Source: Pseudogulbenkiania sp. MAI-1 (GTDB lineage: Bacteria > Pseudomonadota > Gammaproteobacteria > Burkholderiales > Chromobacteriaceae). Taken from it: DNA of 64,000 nt. A program made the translations under genes and the position numbers. This document shows, piece after piece, positions 18,426-26,977 of the stretch; position 1 is the first letter of the stretch, and each line of letters begins with the position of its first letter. The stretch is taken from NCBI RefSeq assembly GCF_000527175.1, contig NZ_AZUR01000001.1:779011-843010 (forward strand). Direction: 5' to 3'. The notes under the pieces were generated by a model. The model made no database searches and had not been told where the DNA came from. It saw only the letters and a program-made list of their open reading frames with translations.

Positions 18426-19559
18426 ATGACTCCTCTGAGCCTGCTGGGCGGCATCACGCCCGAACATTTCCTGCAAGAATACTGGCACAAGAAGCCGCTC
18501 TTGATCCGTGGCGCCATCAAGGACGTGGGGCCGCACGTCGGCTTCGACTGGCTGGCCGAACTGGCCACGCAAGACGACGTCGAGTCGCGCCTGATCGAAT
18601 TCAACAAGGGGCAGTGGAAGCTGGAGCGCGGGCCGTTCCGCCCGTCCCGCTTCAAACGCCTGCCGGCCAGCGACTGGACCATTCTGGTGCAGAACGTCAA
18701 TCACCACCTGCCGCATATCGACGAGTTGCTGTGGCGCTTCAATTTCATCCCGTACGCCCGCCTTGACGACCTGATGATCAGCTACGCTCCGCCTGGCGGT
18801 ACGGTCGGCCCGCATTTCGACTCCTACGACGTGTTCCTGTTGCAGGTCGGCGGCCAGAAGCGCTGGCAGATTTCCGCGCAGAAGGACGAGGCCTTCATCG
18901 AGGATGCGCCGATCAAGGTGCTCCAGCACTTCGAGGCGGAGCAGGAGTTTGTGCTGGAGCACGGCGACATGCTCTACCTGCCGCCGCGCTATGCCCATTA
19001 CGGCGTGGCGCTGGAGCCGGGCATGACCTATTCCATTGGTTTCCGTGCACCGTCGGTGCAGGAGCTGGCCACCCAGTTCCTGGTGTACCTGCAGGATCGG
19101 GTCTGCTTCGACGGCCGGTACGCCGATCCCGACCTCCGGTCGCAGCCATCGGACCCCGCCGCCATCGGCGACGCCATGATCACCCAGGTCGAGGGCATGC
19201 TGCAGCGTATCCAGTGGGACCATGCCACGGTCGGCGACTTCCTCGGCCACTACCTGACCGAGCCCAAACCGCACGTGTTCTACGATGCGCCGGACGACCC
19301 TCTGGAACCGGACGAATTTGCCCGACAAGTGGCGACGGCAGGGGTCATGCTCGATGCCAAGAGCCAGATCCTGTACCGCGGCGAAATGCTGTACTGCAAC
19401 GGCGAACGGCTGGAGGTGGACGCAGCCGATGTGTCGTTATGGCAACAGTTCGCCAATGCCCGCAAGCTGGCAGGTCAGGCGTTTTCGGATACGATGACCG
19501 AAGTTCTGTACGAGGGCTATTTGTCAGGGTACTGGCATATCGGCAATAGTGTTGCATGA
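18426..19559 (+). CDS. roxA: ribosomal protein uL16 arginine 3-hydroxylase (RoxA/YcfD)
   Basis: 377 aa JmjC-type cupin oxygenase that uses Fe(II) and 2-oxoglutarate to hydroxylate an arginine of ribosomal protein uL16. The iron triad is His130-X-Asp132 (GPHFDSYDVFLLQ) and His191 (PPRYAHYGVAL). The N-terminal HFLQEYWHKKPLLIRG is characteristic of the family. The C-terminal winged-helix region has the usual length. E. coli YcfD is of nearly identical size. Confidence 0.93.
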   Translation: MTPLSLLGGITPEHFLQEYWHKKPLLIRGAIKDVGPHVGFDWLAELATQDDVESRLIEFNKGQWKLERGPFRPSRFKRLPASDWTILVQNVNHHLPHIDELLWRFNFIPYARLDDLMISYAPPGGTVGPHFDSYDVFLLQVGGQKRWQISAQKDEAFIEDAPIKVLQHFEAEQEFVLEHGDMLYLPPRYAHYGVALEPGMTYSIGFRAPSVQELATQFLVYLQDRVCFDGRYADPDLRSQPSDPAAIGDAMITQVEGMLQRIQWDHATVGDFLGHYLTEPKPHVFYDAPDDPLEPDEFARQVATAGVMLDAKSQILYRGEMLYCNGERLEVDAADVSLWQQFANARKLAGQAFSDTMTEVLYEGYLSGYWHIGNSVA

Positions 19560-19721
19560 TTGCAACATAATATTGGTTGTTTTCCGCCAACACCGGTTCG
19601 GAAGCGAATTGCTAGGTGGGAAAACCCTGTTTATGGGCTGTTTGCTGCACTGCAAGAAAAATTTCATGGGGCTGTTGCCGTTTTGCTCGCTGCACCCTCT
19701 GTACAGCCGTTTTTTTCATGC

Positions 19722-19727
19722 TACAAT
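19722..19727 (+). promoter_or_regulatory. extended -10 promoter of the small lipoprotein gene
   Basis: TGCTACAAT gives an extended -10 with TACAAT at 19722-19727. The -35 is poor. The start would be near 19734, leaving an ~85-nt leader containing the short dyad CTGAAA-AA-TTTCAG. Confidence 0.45.
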
Positions 19728-19820
19728 TTGCCCACTGAAAAATTTCAGTCGCTTCCGGTTGGCCGGTGGCGATTTTTGCTGAAAAATTGTTCTCATTACT
19801 TAAAGTCAAAGGTCTTAAAA

Positions 19821-20012
19821 ATGAAACAGTCGCTCCTCGTTGCTGCCCTGCTGGCCGTTGCTCTGTCCGCTTGCGGTAAGAAAGAAGAAGCTCCGGCTGC
19901 TGTTGAAGCTTCCGCTCCGGCGGTTGAAGCTTCCGCTCCGGCTGCTGAAGCTTCCGCTCCGGCTGCTACCGCTGAAGCCTCCGCTCCGGCTGCTGCTTCC
20001 GCTGCTCAGTAA
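19821..20012 (+). CDS. small alanine-rich lipoprotein with EASAPA repeats
   Basis: 63 aa. A signal peptide with lipobox (LAVALSAC, Cys at ~19) is followed by GKKEE and then a low-complexity tail of (V/A)EASAPA units. Processing by signal peptidase II would leave a ~44-residue disordered, Ala/Pro-rich lipoprotein. The tail is coded by near-identical 21-bp direct repeats (separate entry). No function is known; similar short GKKEE lipoproteins occur in many Neisseriales. It has its own promoter and a strong terminator, so it is an independent and probably well expressed unit. Confidence 0.8.
   Translation: MKQSLLVAALLAVALSACGKKEEAPAAVEASAPAVEASAPAAEASAPAATAEASAPAAASAAQ
19902..19991 (+). repeat. 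21-bp in-frame tandem repeat
   Basis: Three adjacent units (19902-19922, 19923-19943, 19944-19964) start GTTGAAGCTTCCGCTCCGG or GCTGAAGCTTCCGCTCCGG. A fourth (19971-19991) follows after a 6-bp interruption. Each codes for one xEASAPA heptad. Copy-number change by slippage would keep the reading frame. Confidence 0.9.
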
Positions 20013-20026
20013 TTCGGTTGCTGTAG

Positions 20027-20057
20027 AAAAAGCCGACCCAGATGGGTCGGCTTTTTT
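20027..20057 (+). terminator. strong terminator of the small lipoprotein gene
   Basis: AAAAAGCCGACCC / GGGTCGGC with a 4-nt loop is followed by TTTTTT, 15 nt after the stop codon. Confidence 0.92.
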
Positions 20058-20267
20058 GTGCCTGTTTGGTGCTCGCAGACCAGCCTCTGGCTGTCGACTC
20101 GCTTTCTGCTACCTGAGGCTGTGGGTTGAGCCTGGAGTGGGGTGGGGCGACGGCGGGCTCCTGGCTCGTGGCCACTGTCCCTCTGAGGTTGTCCTGGTCC
20201 CGCTGTTTTCGAGCGAGTTGAGGGGCTGCTGTCCGAGCTGCCTTTGCTGGGCGAGGCAGGAGTGCAT

Positions 20268-20300
20268 GAAAAAAACCCGCCTATAGCGGGTTTTATTCAT
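20268..20300 (-). terminator. bidirectional terminator at the end of dapA-bamC
   Basis: AAAACCCGC / GCGGGTTTT with loop CTATA, flanked by CATGAA / TTCATG. On the minus strand it ends in a T-run and lies 15 nt past the bamC stop. Confidence 0.88.
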
Positions 20301-20314
20301 GCTTTGGACGGTGT

Positions 20315-21445
20315 TTACTGCAGTTCATTCTGCAGCTTGCCCAGGGCGGTCCGTGTCTGAGCTGCAGGCAGCGGCTTGCCGGCCTTGTCGGAGAGGACGA
20401 TCTGGGTTCTGCCCGGCGTCTCTTCCTTCAACTGCACCAGGAACTCTTCGTCCTTCGGTGCCGCCTCGCCCTTGTCGCCGCTGCTCCAGAACGCGAGGCT
20501 GGACCAGAAGCCGCCGGATTTCTCCGTCTTGCCGCTGACGGCCTCGCCTTTTGCCGGCTTCACATAGTAGATGCCCTGCGAGCGGTTGCGGTCGGACACC
20601 ACCAGGCCGATGCGGTCCAAGGCCAGGCCGACGCGACGCCATGCGCGGTCGAAGCCGTCATTGACAGTCAGCTTGCCGTCCACGATCTGGCTGTTCGGGG
20701 TTTCCGGCGCCTGGGTCTGCTTGATCGCCTCCTTGGCCTTCTCTTCGGTCTGGCCGAGGCGGATCATGAAGCGGCCCAAGAGTTCGGCTTCCAGTTGCGG
20801 ATCGGCCGGGCGCGGCTGCCACTTGGTTTCCGATTTTCCTTCGTCAACGAACACTTCATACATCCCGCGATGCGAGAAGTACACTTCGGTGCCCGCGGCG
20901 GTCTTCTCGACGCGGATGCGGAACTTGTCGCGCTCGGAGGTCGAGTAGACATTGCCGAGCCCCACCGTTTCCATGAACTTGCGGATCACGTCGTTGGGCA
21001 GCTTGGCGCGGTTCTCGGCCCAATCGGTCTCCATGATGCCCAGCTGCGGCTCTTCGGTCTTGATGACGAAACCATTGTCCTGCCAGAACGCCTTCAGCAC
21101 CGGCCAGAGTTCTTCCGGCTGCTTGTTCTCGGCCACCAGCCAGCGCTGGGAGCCGGCACGCTCCATGCGGATGTTGTCGACCTTGGTGGCGGCGGTCGCG
21201 GTGGTGGCGGCCTTCAGGGGGCCCTGGGCCTGGTTGAGTTCGTTCAGCGAGGCCACACCCGAGCGCGGCAGCTCGTAGCGGTTGCGGATCTGCGGAGCGG
21301 TCAGGTCGGGCGGCACTTCCAGCGTGTTGATGTTCTTGGGGGCTTCGGTTTTGTAATCGAGCTTGTTCTCGAGTGGTTCGGATGTGCTGCAGCCGGCCAT
21401 CAGGCCGGTCAGCAGCAGAATCGCGGCAGGCGCGCTTCGTTTCAT
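20315..21445 (-). CDS. bamC: outer membrane assembly lipoprotein BamC
   Basis: 376 aa. The signal peptide has lipobox LMAGC (Cys at ~19), followed by the unstructured N-terminal segment (PLENKLDYKTEAPKNINTLEVPPDL) that binds BamD. Two helix-grip domains come next (~95-215 and ~240-376). It is part of the BAM complex that inserts beta-barrel proteins into the outer membrane. The ATG after GGAGAACGC was preferred to one 12 nt earlier. It is the second gene of dapA-bamC, the same pair as in enterobacteria. Confidence 0.93.
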   Translation of the reverse strand: MKRSAPAAILLLTGLMAGCSTSEPLENKLDYKTEAPKNINTLEVPPDLTAPQIRNRYELPRSGVASLNELNQAQGPLKAATTATAATKVDNIRMERAGSQRWLVAENKQPEELWPVLKAFWQDNGFVIKTEEPQLGIMETDWAENRAKLPNDVIRKFMETVGLGNVYSTSERDKFRIRVEKTAAGTEVYFSHRGMYEVFVDEGKSETKWQPRPADPQLEAELLGRFMIRLGQTEEKAKEAIKQTQAPETPNSQIVDGKLTVNDGFDRAWRRVGLALDRIGLVVSDRNRSQGIYYVKPAKGEAVSGKTEKSGGFWSSLAFWSSGDKGEAAPKDEEFLVQLKEETPGRTQIVLSDKAGKPLPAAQTRTALGKLQNELQ

Positions 21446-21467
21446 GCGTTCTCCCATCGAATGGGGG

Positions 21468-22343
21468 TTAGAGGACTTCCGCCTGCTGCATGGCGGCGCG
21501 TACCGCCGAGGTAGCAGCGTCGGTCAGCGGGGTCAGCGGCAGGCGCAGGCCGCCAGGAATCCGCCCCATCTGCTGCAGCGCCCACTTGGCCGGAATCGGG
21601 TTCGGTTCGATGAACAGCTGCTTGTGCAGACCCTGCAGTTTGTCGTTGATGGCGCGGGCCCGGACCGTGTCGCCGGCGAGCGCGGCCTGGCACAGCTCGC
21701 TCATCAGCTTGGGGGCGACGTTGGCGGTGACGGAAATGACGCCGTGGCCGCCGCACAGCATGAAGGCCATCCCGGTGGGGTCGTCGCCCGAGTAGAGGGC
21801 GAAGTCTTTCGGCGCGCGCAGTACCAGGTCGCAGGCGCGACCGATATCGCCGGTGGCGTCCTTGATGCCGACGATATTGGGGATCTGGGCCAGTCGCAGT
21901 GCGGTGTCGTTGTTCATGTCGGCGACGGTACGGCCCGGCACGTTGTACAGGATGACCGGGATGTCGACGGCTTCGGCAATGGCACGGAAGTGCTGGTACA
22001 TGCCTTCCTGGGTGGGCTTGTTGTAGTACGGCACGACCGACAGGGTCATGTCGACGCCGACCTGGCGGGCATGCTCGGCCAGTTCGATCGCTTCGGCGGT
22101 CGAGTTGGCGCCGGTACCGGCCACGACCGCGACGCGTTTGGCTGCATGCTTGACCACGGCCTCGACGACGGCAATGTGCTCTTCGACGCCGAGGGTCGCC
22201 GATTCGCCGGTCGTGCCGACCGCGACGATGCCGTCGGTGCCGTTGTCAATGTGGAAGTCAACGAGACGCTTGAGGGATTCGAAGTCAACCTGACCATCCT
22301 CGAGCATCGGGGTGACCAGCGCGACCAAGCTACCGGTAAGCAT
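21468..22343 (-). CDS. dapA: 4-hydroxy-tetrahydrodipicolinate synthase DapA
   Basis: 291 aa TIM-barrel aldolase that condenses pyruvate with aspartate semialdehyde, the first step of lysine and diaminopimelate synthesis. Visible are GTTGESATL, the Tyr of VVPYYNKPTQ and the Schiff-base Lys in IVGIKDATGD. It is separated from bamC by 22 nt and shares its promoter. Confidence 0.97.
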   Translation of the reverse strand: MLTGSLVALVTPMLEDGQVDFESLKRLVDFHIDNGTDGIVAVGTTGESATLGVEEHIAVVEAVVKHAAKRVAVVAGTGANSTAEAIELAEHARQVGVDMTLSVVPYYNKPTQEGMYQHFRAIAEAVDIPVILYNVPGRTVADMNNDTALRLAQIPNIVGIKDATGDIGRACDLVLRAPKDFALYSGDDPTGMAFMLCGGHGVISVTANVAPKLMSELCQAALAGDTVRARAINDKLQGLHKQLFIEPNPIPAKWALQQMGRIPGGLRLPLTPLTDAATSAVRAAMQQAEVL

Positions 22344-22455
22344 AGTTCAGCCTATTTATCAGGGGTTTCAAGAGGCCTTCGATTGTAGCGGAATTCCCCT
22401 CCATGGCAAAAGGGCGTGCGCCAGAGCGGGATGGAGATCGCGAAAGACTAGGCAA

Positions 22456-22466
22456 TTGTGCTAGAA
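22456..22466 (+). promoter_or_regulatory. extended -10 promoter of the ABC-F gene
   Basis: TGTGCTAGAAT supplies a TGnTAGAAT extended -10 about 50 nt before the GTG start. Confidence 0.5.
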
Positions 22467-22514
22467 TCCTTCGTTTTTCCGATACTTACGGCGATCTGGC
22501 TGAAGGATCCAAGC

Positions 22515-24143
22515 GTGATTAGTACACAGAACATTACCATGCAGTTTGGTGCGAAACCGCTCTTCGAAAAGGTTTCGGTCAAATTCGGGGAAGGCAACCG
22601 TTATGGCCTGATCGGCGCCAACGGCTCCGGCAAATCCACCTTCATGAAAATCCTCGGTGGCGATCTCGAGCCGACCGGCGGCGAAGTCGCGATCGAAAAC
22701 GGGCTGCGCCTGGGCAAGCTGCGCCAGGACCAGTTCGCCTACGAAGACCAGCGCGTGATCGACGTGGTGCTGCAGGGTCACATCGAAATGTGGGCCGCCA
22801 TGAGCGAGCGCGACGCGATCTACGCCAACCTCGAGGCCACCGAGGACGATTACATGCATGCGGCGGAACTGGAGGCCAAGTTCGCCGAATACGGCGGCTA
22901 CACCGCCGAGGCGCGCGCCGGCGAGCTGCTGCTGGGCGTGGGCATTCCGTCCGAACTGCATTTCGGTCCGATGAGCGAGGTGGCGCCGGGCTTCAAGCTG
23001 CGCGTGCTGCTGGCGCAGGCGCTGTTTTCCGATCCGGATGTGCTGCTGCTCGACGAACCGACCAACAACCTCGACATCAATACCATCCGCTGGCTGGAGC
23101 ATGTGCTGAACGAGCGCAACTCCACCATGATCATCATCTCGCACGACCGTCACTTCCTGAACTCGGTGTGCACCCACATGGCCGACCTGGATTACAACAC
23201 CATCCAGATCTATCCGGGCAACTACGACGACTACATGATCGCCTCGACCCAGGCGCGCGAGCGTCAGCTGTCGGCCAACGCCAAGGCCAAGGAACGCATC
23301 CAGGACCTGCAGGAGTTCGTGGCCCGCTTCTCGGCCAACAAGTCCAAGGCCCGTCAGGCCACCTCGCGTCTGAAACAGGTGGACAAGCTCAAGGCCGAAA
23401 TGGTCGAAGTGAAACCGTCGTCGCGGCAGAACCCGTTCATCCGCTTCGAGGTGGAAGACAAGATGAAACTGCACCGCCAGGCGGTGGAGATCGAGGGTCT
23501 GTCCAAGTCCTTCGACAAGCCCTTGTTCAAGGATCTCAACCTGATCCTCGAGGCCGGCGAGCGCTTGGCCATCATCGGCCCCAACGGCGCCGGCAAGTCC
23601 ACGCTGGTCAAGCTCCTGGCCGGCGCCTACGAGGCGCACAACGCGGCTGGCGTCACCGCCGACGCCGGCCGTGTCAAGTGGGCCGAGAAGGCCCAGATCG
23701 GCTACTACCCGCAAGACCACGAGGAAGATTTCGACAGCGACCGCACGCTGACCGAATGGATGCGCGATTGGGGCCAGGACGGCGACGACGAGCAGGTCAT
23801 CCGCGGCACCCTGGGTCGCCTGCTGTTCGGCGGTGACGACGTGACCAAACCGGTGCGCGTGCTTTCGGGTGGCGAGAAGGGGCGCATGCTGTACGGCAAG
23901 CTGATCTTGACCAAACCCAACGTACTGGTGATGGACGAACCGACCAACCATATGGACATGGAATCGATCGAATCGCTGAACATGGCGCTGGAGAAGTTCA
24001 AGGGCACCTTGATCTTCGTCTCGCACGACCGCCAGTTCGTGAGCTCGCTGGCGACCCAGATCCTGGAGCTGGACGGCAAGGGTGGCTACGAGCACTACAT
24101 GGGCGATTACGAATCCTACCTGAGCAGCAAGGGCCTGGAGTAA
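22515..24143 (+). CDS. ybiT: ABC-F family ATPase (YbiT type)
   Basis: 542 aa with two ABC ATPase domains and no membrane segments. Walker A sites are GANGSGKST and GPNGAGKST, each with a downstream LLLDEPTNNLD or VMDEPTNHMD, joined by the charged P-site linker (~240-320). It starts at GTG after GAAGGA; the N-terminus ISTQNITMQFGAKPLF lines up with E. coli YbiT. ABC-F proteins act on ribosomes in the E site and modulate translation; resistance is not implied. Full length, single gene. Confidence 0.92.
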   Translation: MISTQNITMQFGAKPLFEKVSVKFGEGNRYGLIGANGSGKSTFMKILGGDLEPTGGEVAIENGLRLGKLRQDQFAYEDQRVIDVVLQGHIEMWAAMSERDAIYANLEATEDDYMHAAELEAKFAEYGGYTAEARAGELLLGVGIPSELHFGPMSEVAPGFKLRVLLAQALFSDPDVLLLDEPTNNLDINTIRWLEHVLNERNSTMIIISHDRHFLNSVCTHMADLDYNTIQIYPGNYDDYMIASTQARERQLSANAKAKERIQDLQEFVARFSANKSKARQATSRLKQVDKLKAEMVEVKPSSRQNPFIRFEVEDKMKLHRQAVEIEGLSKSFDKPLFKDLNLILEAGERLAIIGPNGAGKSTLVKLLAGAYEAHNAAGVTADAGRVKWAEKAQIGYYPQDHEEDFDSDRTLTEWMRDWGQDGDDEQVIRGTLGRLLFGGDDVTKPVRVLSGGEKGRMLYGKLILTKPNVLVMDEPTNHMDMESIESLNMALEKFKGTLIFVSHDRQFVSSLATQILELDGKGGYEHYMGDYESYLSSKGLE

Positions 24144-24168
24144 ACGTAACTGTTTGTAAACATGGCTT

Positions 24169-24184
24169 TATCCCGTTTTCGGGA
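24169..24184 (+). terminator. short hairpin after the ABC-F gene
   Basis: ATCCCG-TTTT-CGGGAT, 25 nt after the stop. There is no T-run, so its role as a terminator is only possible. Confidence 0.35.
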
Positions 24185-24199
24185 TGGGCTATATTTTCC

Positions 24200-24230
24200 A
24201 TGGTGCAGCGCAATGATTGCGCTGCACCAT
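24200..24230. repeat. perfect 31-bp palindrome
   Basis: The arms ATGGTGCAGCGCAAT and ATTGCGCTGCACCAT are fully complementary around one central G. It lies in the 211-bp gap between the ABC-F gene and the SDR gene. No T-run follows on either side, so it is not a typical terminator. Confidence 0.85.
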
Positions 24231-24354
24231 CGTGTATCAGTCAAAATAACGATAAAAACCAATAGCGACCCTGGGAAGGGGTTGAATGGTGGAGCCTAAG
24301 TCCCGCCCGAGTTCGGGTTGCTTGTCTCACATGTATATGTAAGGAAGAAATGCC

Positions 24355-25095
24355 ATGCGTTTGCGAGGGAAGGTATCAATCATTACCGGGGCGGCCAGCG
24401 GTATCGGCAAGGCGACCGCCGAGAAGTTCATCAAGGAAGGGGCCATCGTCGCGGTTTGCGACCTGAACATCGACGCGGTCAACGCGGTGGTGGAGGAGTT
24501 GAAGGCGGCCGGCGGCGAGGCCGTCGGTTATCAGGTGAACGTCACCGACCGTGCGCAGATCGCCGCCATGGTCGCCGACCTGAAGGCCCGCTACGGTCGT
24601 ATCGACGTGCTGGTCAACAACGCCGGCATCGTGATGGACGCCCAACTGATGAAGATGAGCGAAGACCAGTTTGACAAGGTCATCGACATCAACCTGAAGG
24701 GGGTCTACAACTGCACCCAGGCCGTGGTCGACACCATGGTGGAGCAGGGCAGCGGGGTCATCCTGAATGCGTCGTCGGTGGTCGGTGTGTACGGCAATTT
24801 CGGTCAGACCAACTACGCCGCTTCCAAGTTCGGCGTGATCGGCTTCGTCAAGACCTGGGCCAAGGAGCTGGGCAAGAAAGGCATCCGTGCCAATGCGGTG
24901 TGCCCGGGCTTCGTCGCTACCCCGATTCTCAAGTCGATGCCGGAAAAAGTGATCCAGGCGATGGAAGAGAAGGTGCCGATGCGCCGCATGGCCGAGCCGT
25001 CGGAAATCGCCAACGTCTACGCCTTCCTGGCCTCCGATGACGCCAGCTACATCAATGGCGCCGCGATTGAGGTGACCGGCGGCCTGACGCTCTGA
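24355..25095 (+). CDS. short-chain dehydrogenase, FabG-like 3-oxoacyl reductase
   Basis: 246 aa classical SDR. Visible are TGAASGIG (cofactor loop), NNAG, the catalytic Ser in NASSVVG, YAASK, and the C-terminal NGAAIEVTGGLTL typical of FabG and PhaB. It most likely reduces a 3-oxoacyl-ACP or acetoacetyl-CoA. It is not next to fab or pha genes, so the true substrate is open. The ribosome site is AAGGAAG. It ends at a terminator shared with convergent cysB. Confidence 0.85.
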   Translation: MRLRGKVSIITGAASGIGKATAEKFIKEGAIVAVCDLNIDAVNAVVEELKAAGGEAVGYQVNVTDRAQIAAMVADLKARYGRIDVLVNNAGIVMDAQLMKMSEDQFDKVIDINLKGVYNCTQAVVDTMVEQGSGVILNASSVVGVYGNFGQTNYAASKFGVIGFVKTWAKELGKKGIRANAVCPGFVATPILKSMPEKVIQAMEEKVPMRRMAEPSEIANVYAFLASDDASYINGAAIEVTGGLTL

Positions 25096-25120
25096 TCCGC
25101 TTGCTGCCGGCAGTTGTCCG

Positions 25121-25158
25121 AACGCCCTGTCTGCACCCTGTGCCGGCAGGGCGTTTTA
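25121..25158. terminator. shared terminator between the SDR gene and cysB
   Basis: AACGCCCTG (25121-25129) pairs with CAGGGCGTT (25147-25155), followed by TTATC on the plus strand, 25 nt after the SDR stop. Confidence 0.8.
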
Positions 25159-25176
25159 TCGTCCCGCCGGCACGGC

Positions 25177-26118
25177 TCAGTCGTGGCCGTGCTCGCTGGC
25201 CAAGAGTGCCGCGTCGATTTCGCGGCGGTGCAGGTGGGGGGCGAACAGTTCGATGAAGGTGTAGGCGAAGCCGCGCAGGTAGGCATCGCGGCGAATGCCG
25301 ATCTTGGTTACGGACGGTTCGAACAGGTGGCTGGCATCGATGGCGGTCAGCGCAACGTCGCGTTCGGGCTCGTAGGCCATGGTGGCGATGATGCCGACTC
25401 CGAGCCCCAGCGAGACGTAGGTCTTGATCACGTCGGTATCGATGGCAGTGAGCACCACGGTGGGCGTCAGGCCGGCATCGGTAAACGCCTTGTTGATCTT
25501 GGAGCGGCCGGCAAAGGCGAAGTCGTAGGTGATGATCGGGTGGCGGGCGATGTCGGCCAGCGTGAGCGGGCGCTCCAGCAGGCTGAGCTCATGCCCCTTC
25601 GGCACCACCACGCAACGGTTCCACTCGTAACAGGGCAGCATCGCCAGCTCCTTGTAGAGGGAAATGCCCTCGGTGGCGATGGCGAGATCGGCCTCGCCGG
25701 ACAGCACCATGTCGCAGATCTGGGTCGGGCTGCCCTGCTTGAGCGACAGGCGCACCTTCGGGCAGCGTTTGAGGAATTCGGCGATGGTGGGGGGCAGGGC
25801 GTAGCGCGCCTGGGTGTGGGTGGTGGCGATGGTCAGCGCGCCTTCCGATTCGCGCGAGAATTCGTCGCCGACACGCTTGAGGTTCTGGGCTTCGCGCAGG
25901 ATGCGCTCGGCGATGCGCAGCACTTCCTTGCCCGGCTCGGACACCGACACCACGCGCTTGCCGTTGCGGATGAACACCTGGATGCCGAGTTCGTCTTCCA
26001 GCAGGCGAATCTGTTTGGAGATGCCGGGCTGGGAGGTGTGAAGTTTCTCGGCCGCCTCGGACACGTTCAGTCCCTGCTTGGCGACTTCGACCAGATAACG
26101 TAGCTGTTGCAGCTTCAT
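25177..26118 (-). CDS. cysB: LysR-type sulfur regulator CysB
   Basis: 313 aa. The N-terminal HTH reads MKLQQLRYLVEVAKQGLNVSEAAEKLHTSQPGISKQ in total, of which LNVSEAAEKL and TSQPGISKQI are the CysB-type recognition core. The effector domain has ATTHTQARYALP (inducer pocket) and GSPTQICDMV. CysB activates sulfate assimilation genes in response to N- or O-acetylserine. It is divergent from cysH across a 121-bp AT-rich control region, which fits direct control of that operon. Confidence 0.92.
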   Translation of the reverse strand: MKLQQLRYLVEVAKQGLNVSEAAEKLHTSQPGISKQIRLLEDELGIQVFIRNGKRVVSVSEPGKEVLRIAERILREAQNLKRVGDEFSRESEGALTIATTHTQARYALPPTIAEFLKRCPKVRLSLKQGSPTQICDMVLSGEADLAIATEGISLYKELAMLPCYEWNRCVVVPKGHELSLLERPLTLADIARHPIITYDFAFAGRSKINKAFTDAGLTPTVVLTAIDTDVIKTYVSLGLGVGIIATMAYEPERDVALTAIDASHLFEPSVTKIGIRRDAYLRGFAYTFIELFAPHLHRREIDAALLASEHGHD

Positions 26119-26239
26119 GATGGAGCATCCGCGTTAAAACCAGAAGTAATTAAATACTAACACATCAGTCTTTTAGGAATATAAGGATGTTGGGTAGCAT
26201 GGCAAAAGTTTACGTTCAGGTTTCTATGGAGTGCGTTTG
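26119..26239. promoter_or_regulatory. cysB-cysH divergent control region
   Basis: 121 bp, markedly AT-richer than its surroundings, with AGTAATTAAATACTAA and TTTAGGAATATAAGGATG. CysB sites are long and degenerate, so this region is marked as a whole. No exact operator can be defined by eye. Confidence 0.5.
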
Positions 26240-26947
26240 ATGACCCTTGAGGCAAAGCTGGCCCAGACCGAGGCCCTGCTGCAGGAGATTGCCCGCGATC
26301 ATGCGCCGGCGGTGCTGGCCAACAGTTTCGGTGCCGAGGACATGGTGCTGACCGATCTGATCGCCAGGCTTCAGCTGCCGATCGGCATTTTCAGTCTCGA
26401 TACCGGTCGTCTGCCGGCCGAGACCTACACCTTGATGCAGCAGGTGCGCGAGCGCTATCCTGCCAACCCGGTGCAGGTCTATTTTCCGAATACCGCGGCG
26501 GTCGAATCCTTCGTCAATGAATTCGGCATCAACGCCTTCTATGACAGCGTGGACAACCGCAAGTCCTGTTGCCACATCCGCAAGATCGAACCGCTCAAGC
26601 GTGCTCTGGCTGGGAAGAAGGCCTGGATCACCGGCCTGCGCCGCGAGCAGTCGCCGACGCGCCAGGACCTGGGCGACCGCGAGTTCGACGCCGACAACGG
26701 CTTGATGAAGTTCAATCCGTTGATCGAGTGGAGCGAGAAGGACGTGTGGGCGTATATCCGGGAAAACCAGGTGCCGTACAATGAGCTGCATGACCGCCAT
26801 TACCCGTCGATCGGCTGCGCGCCCTGTACTCGGGCGATTTCCGTCGGCGAAGACATCCGTGCCGGCCGCTGGTGGTGGGAAAATCCCGAGAACAAGGAAT
26901 GCGGGCTGCACGTGAAGCAGTCTGCCGTGTCCATCATCAAGCGCTGA
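26240..26947 (+). CDS. cysH: assimilatory adenylyl-sulfate (APS) reductase
   Basis: 235 aa. It reduces activated sulfate to sulfite with thioredoxin. The catalytic Cys221 is in KECGLH. The pairs Cys110-Cys111 (KSCCHIRK) and Cys193/Cys196 (GCAPCT) are the [4Fe-4S] ligands that mark APS reductases; E. coli-type PAPS reductases lack them. It should therefore use APS directly, not PAPS. The ATG 8 nt after GGAG was chosen over a GTG 9 nt upstream. First gene of cysH-cysI-DUF934. Confidence 0.93.
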   Translation: MTLEAKLAQTEALLQEIARDHAPAVLANSFGAEDMVLTDLIARLQLPIGIFSLDTGRLPAETYTLMQQVRERYPANPVQVYFPNTAAVESFVNEFGINAFYDSVDNRKSCCHIRKIEPLKRALAGKKAWITGLRREQSPTRQDLGDREFDADNGLMKFNPLIEWSEKDVWAYIRENQVPYNELHDRHYPSIGCAPCTRAISVGEDIRAGRWWWENPENKECGLHVKQSAVSIIKR

Positions 26948-26977
26948 ACGGCCTAGAACCAGAGTAAAGCCCCCACC

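Larger units (their letters stand above)
20013..20314. other. gene-free stretch between two terminators
   Basis: Apart from the terminators at 20027-20057 and 20268-20300, the ~210 bases between them show no gene, no convincing promoter and no clear repeat. Confidence 0.6.

Noticed and set aside
19560..19820. N-terminal extension of the small lipoprotein by 87 codons
   Set aside because: The frame is open, but the extension has no protein character, would bury the lipobox, and contains the promoter.
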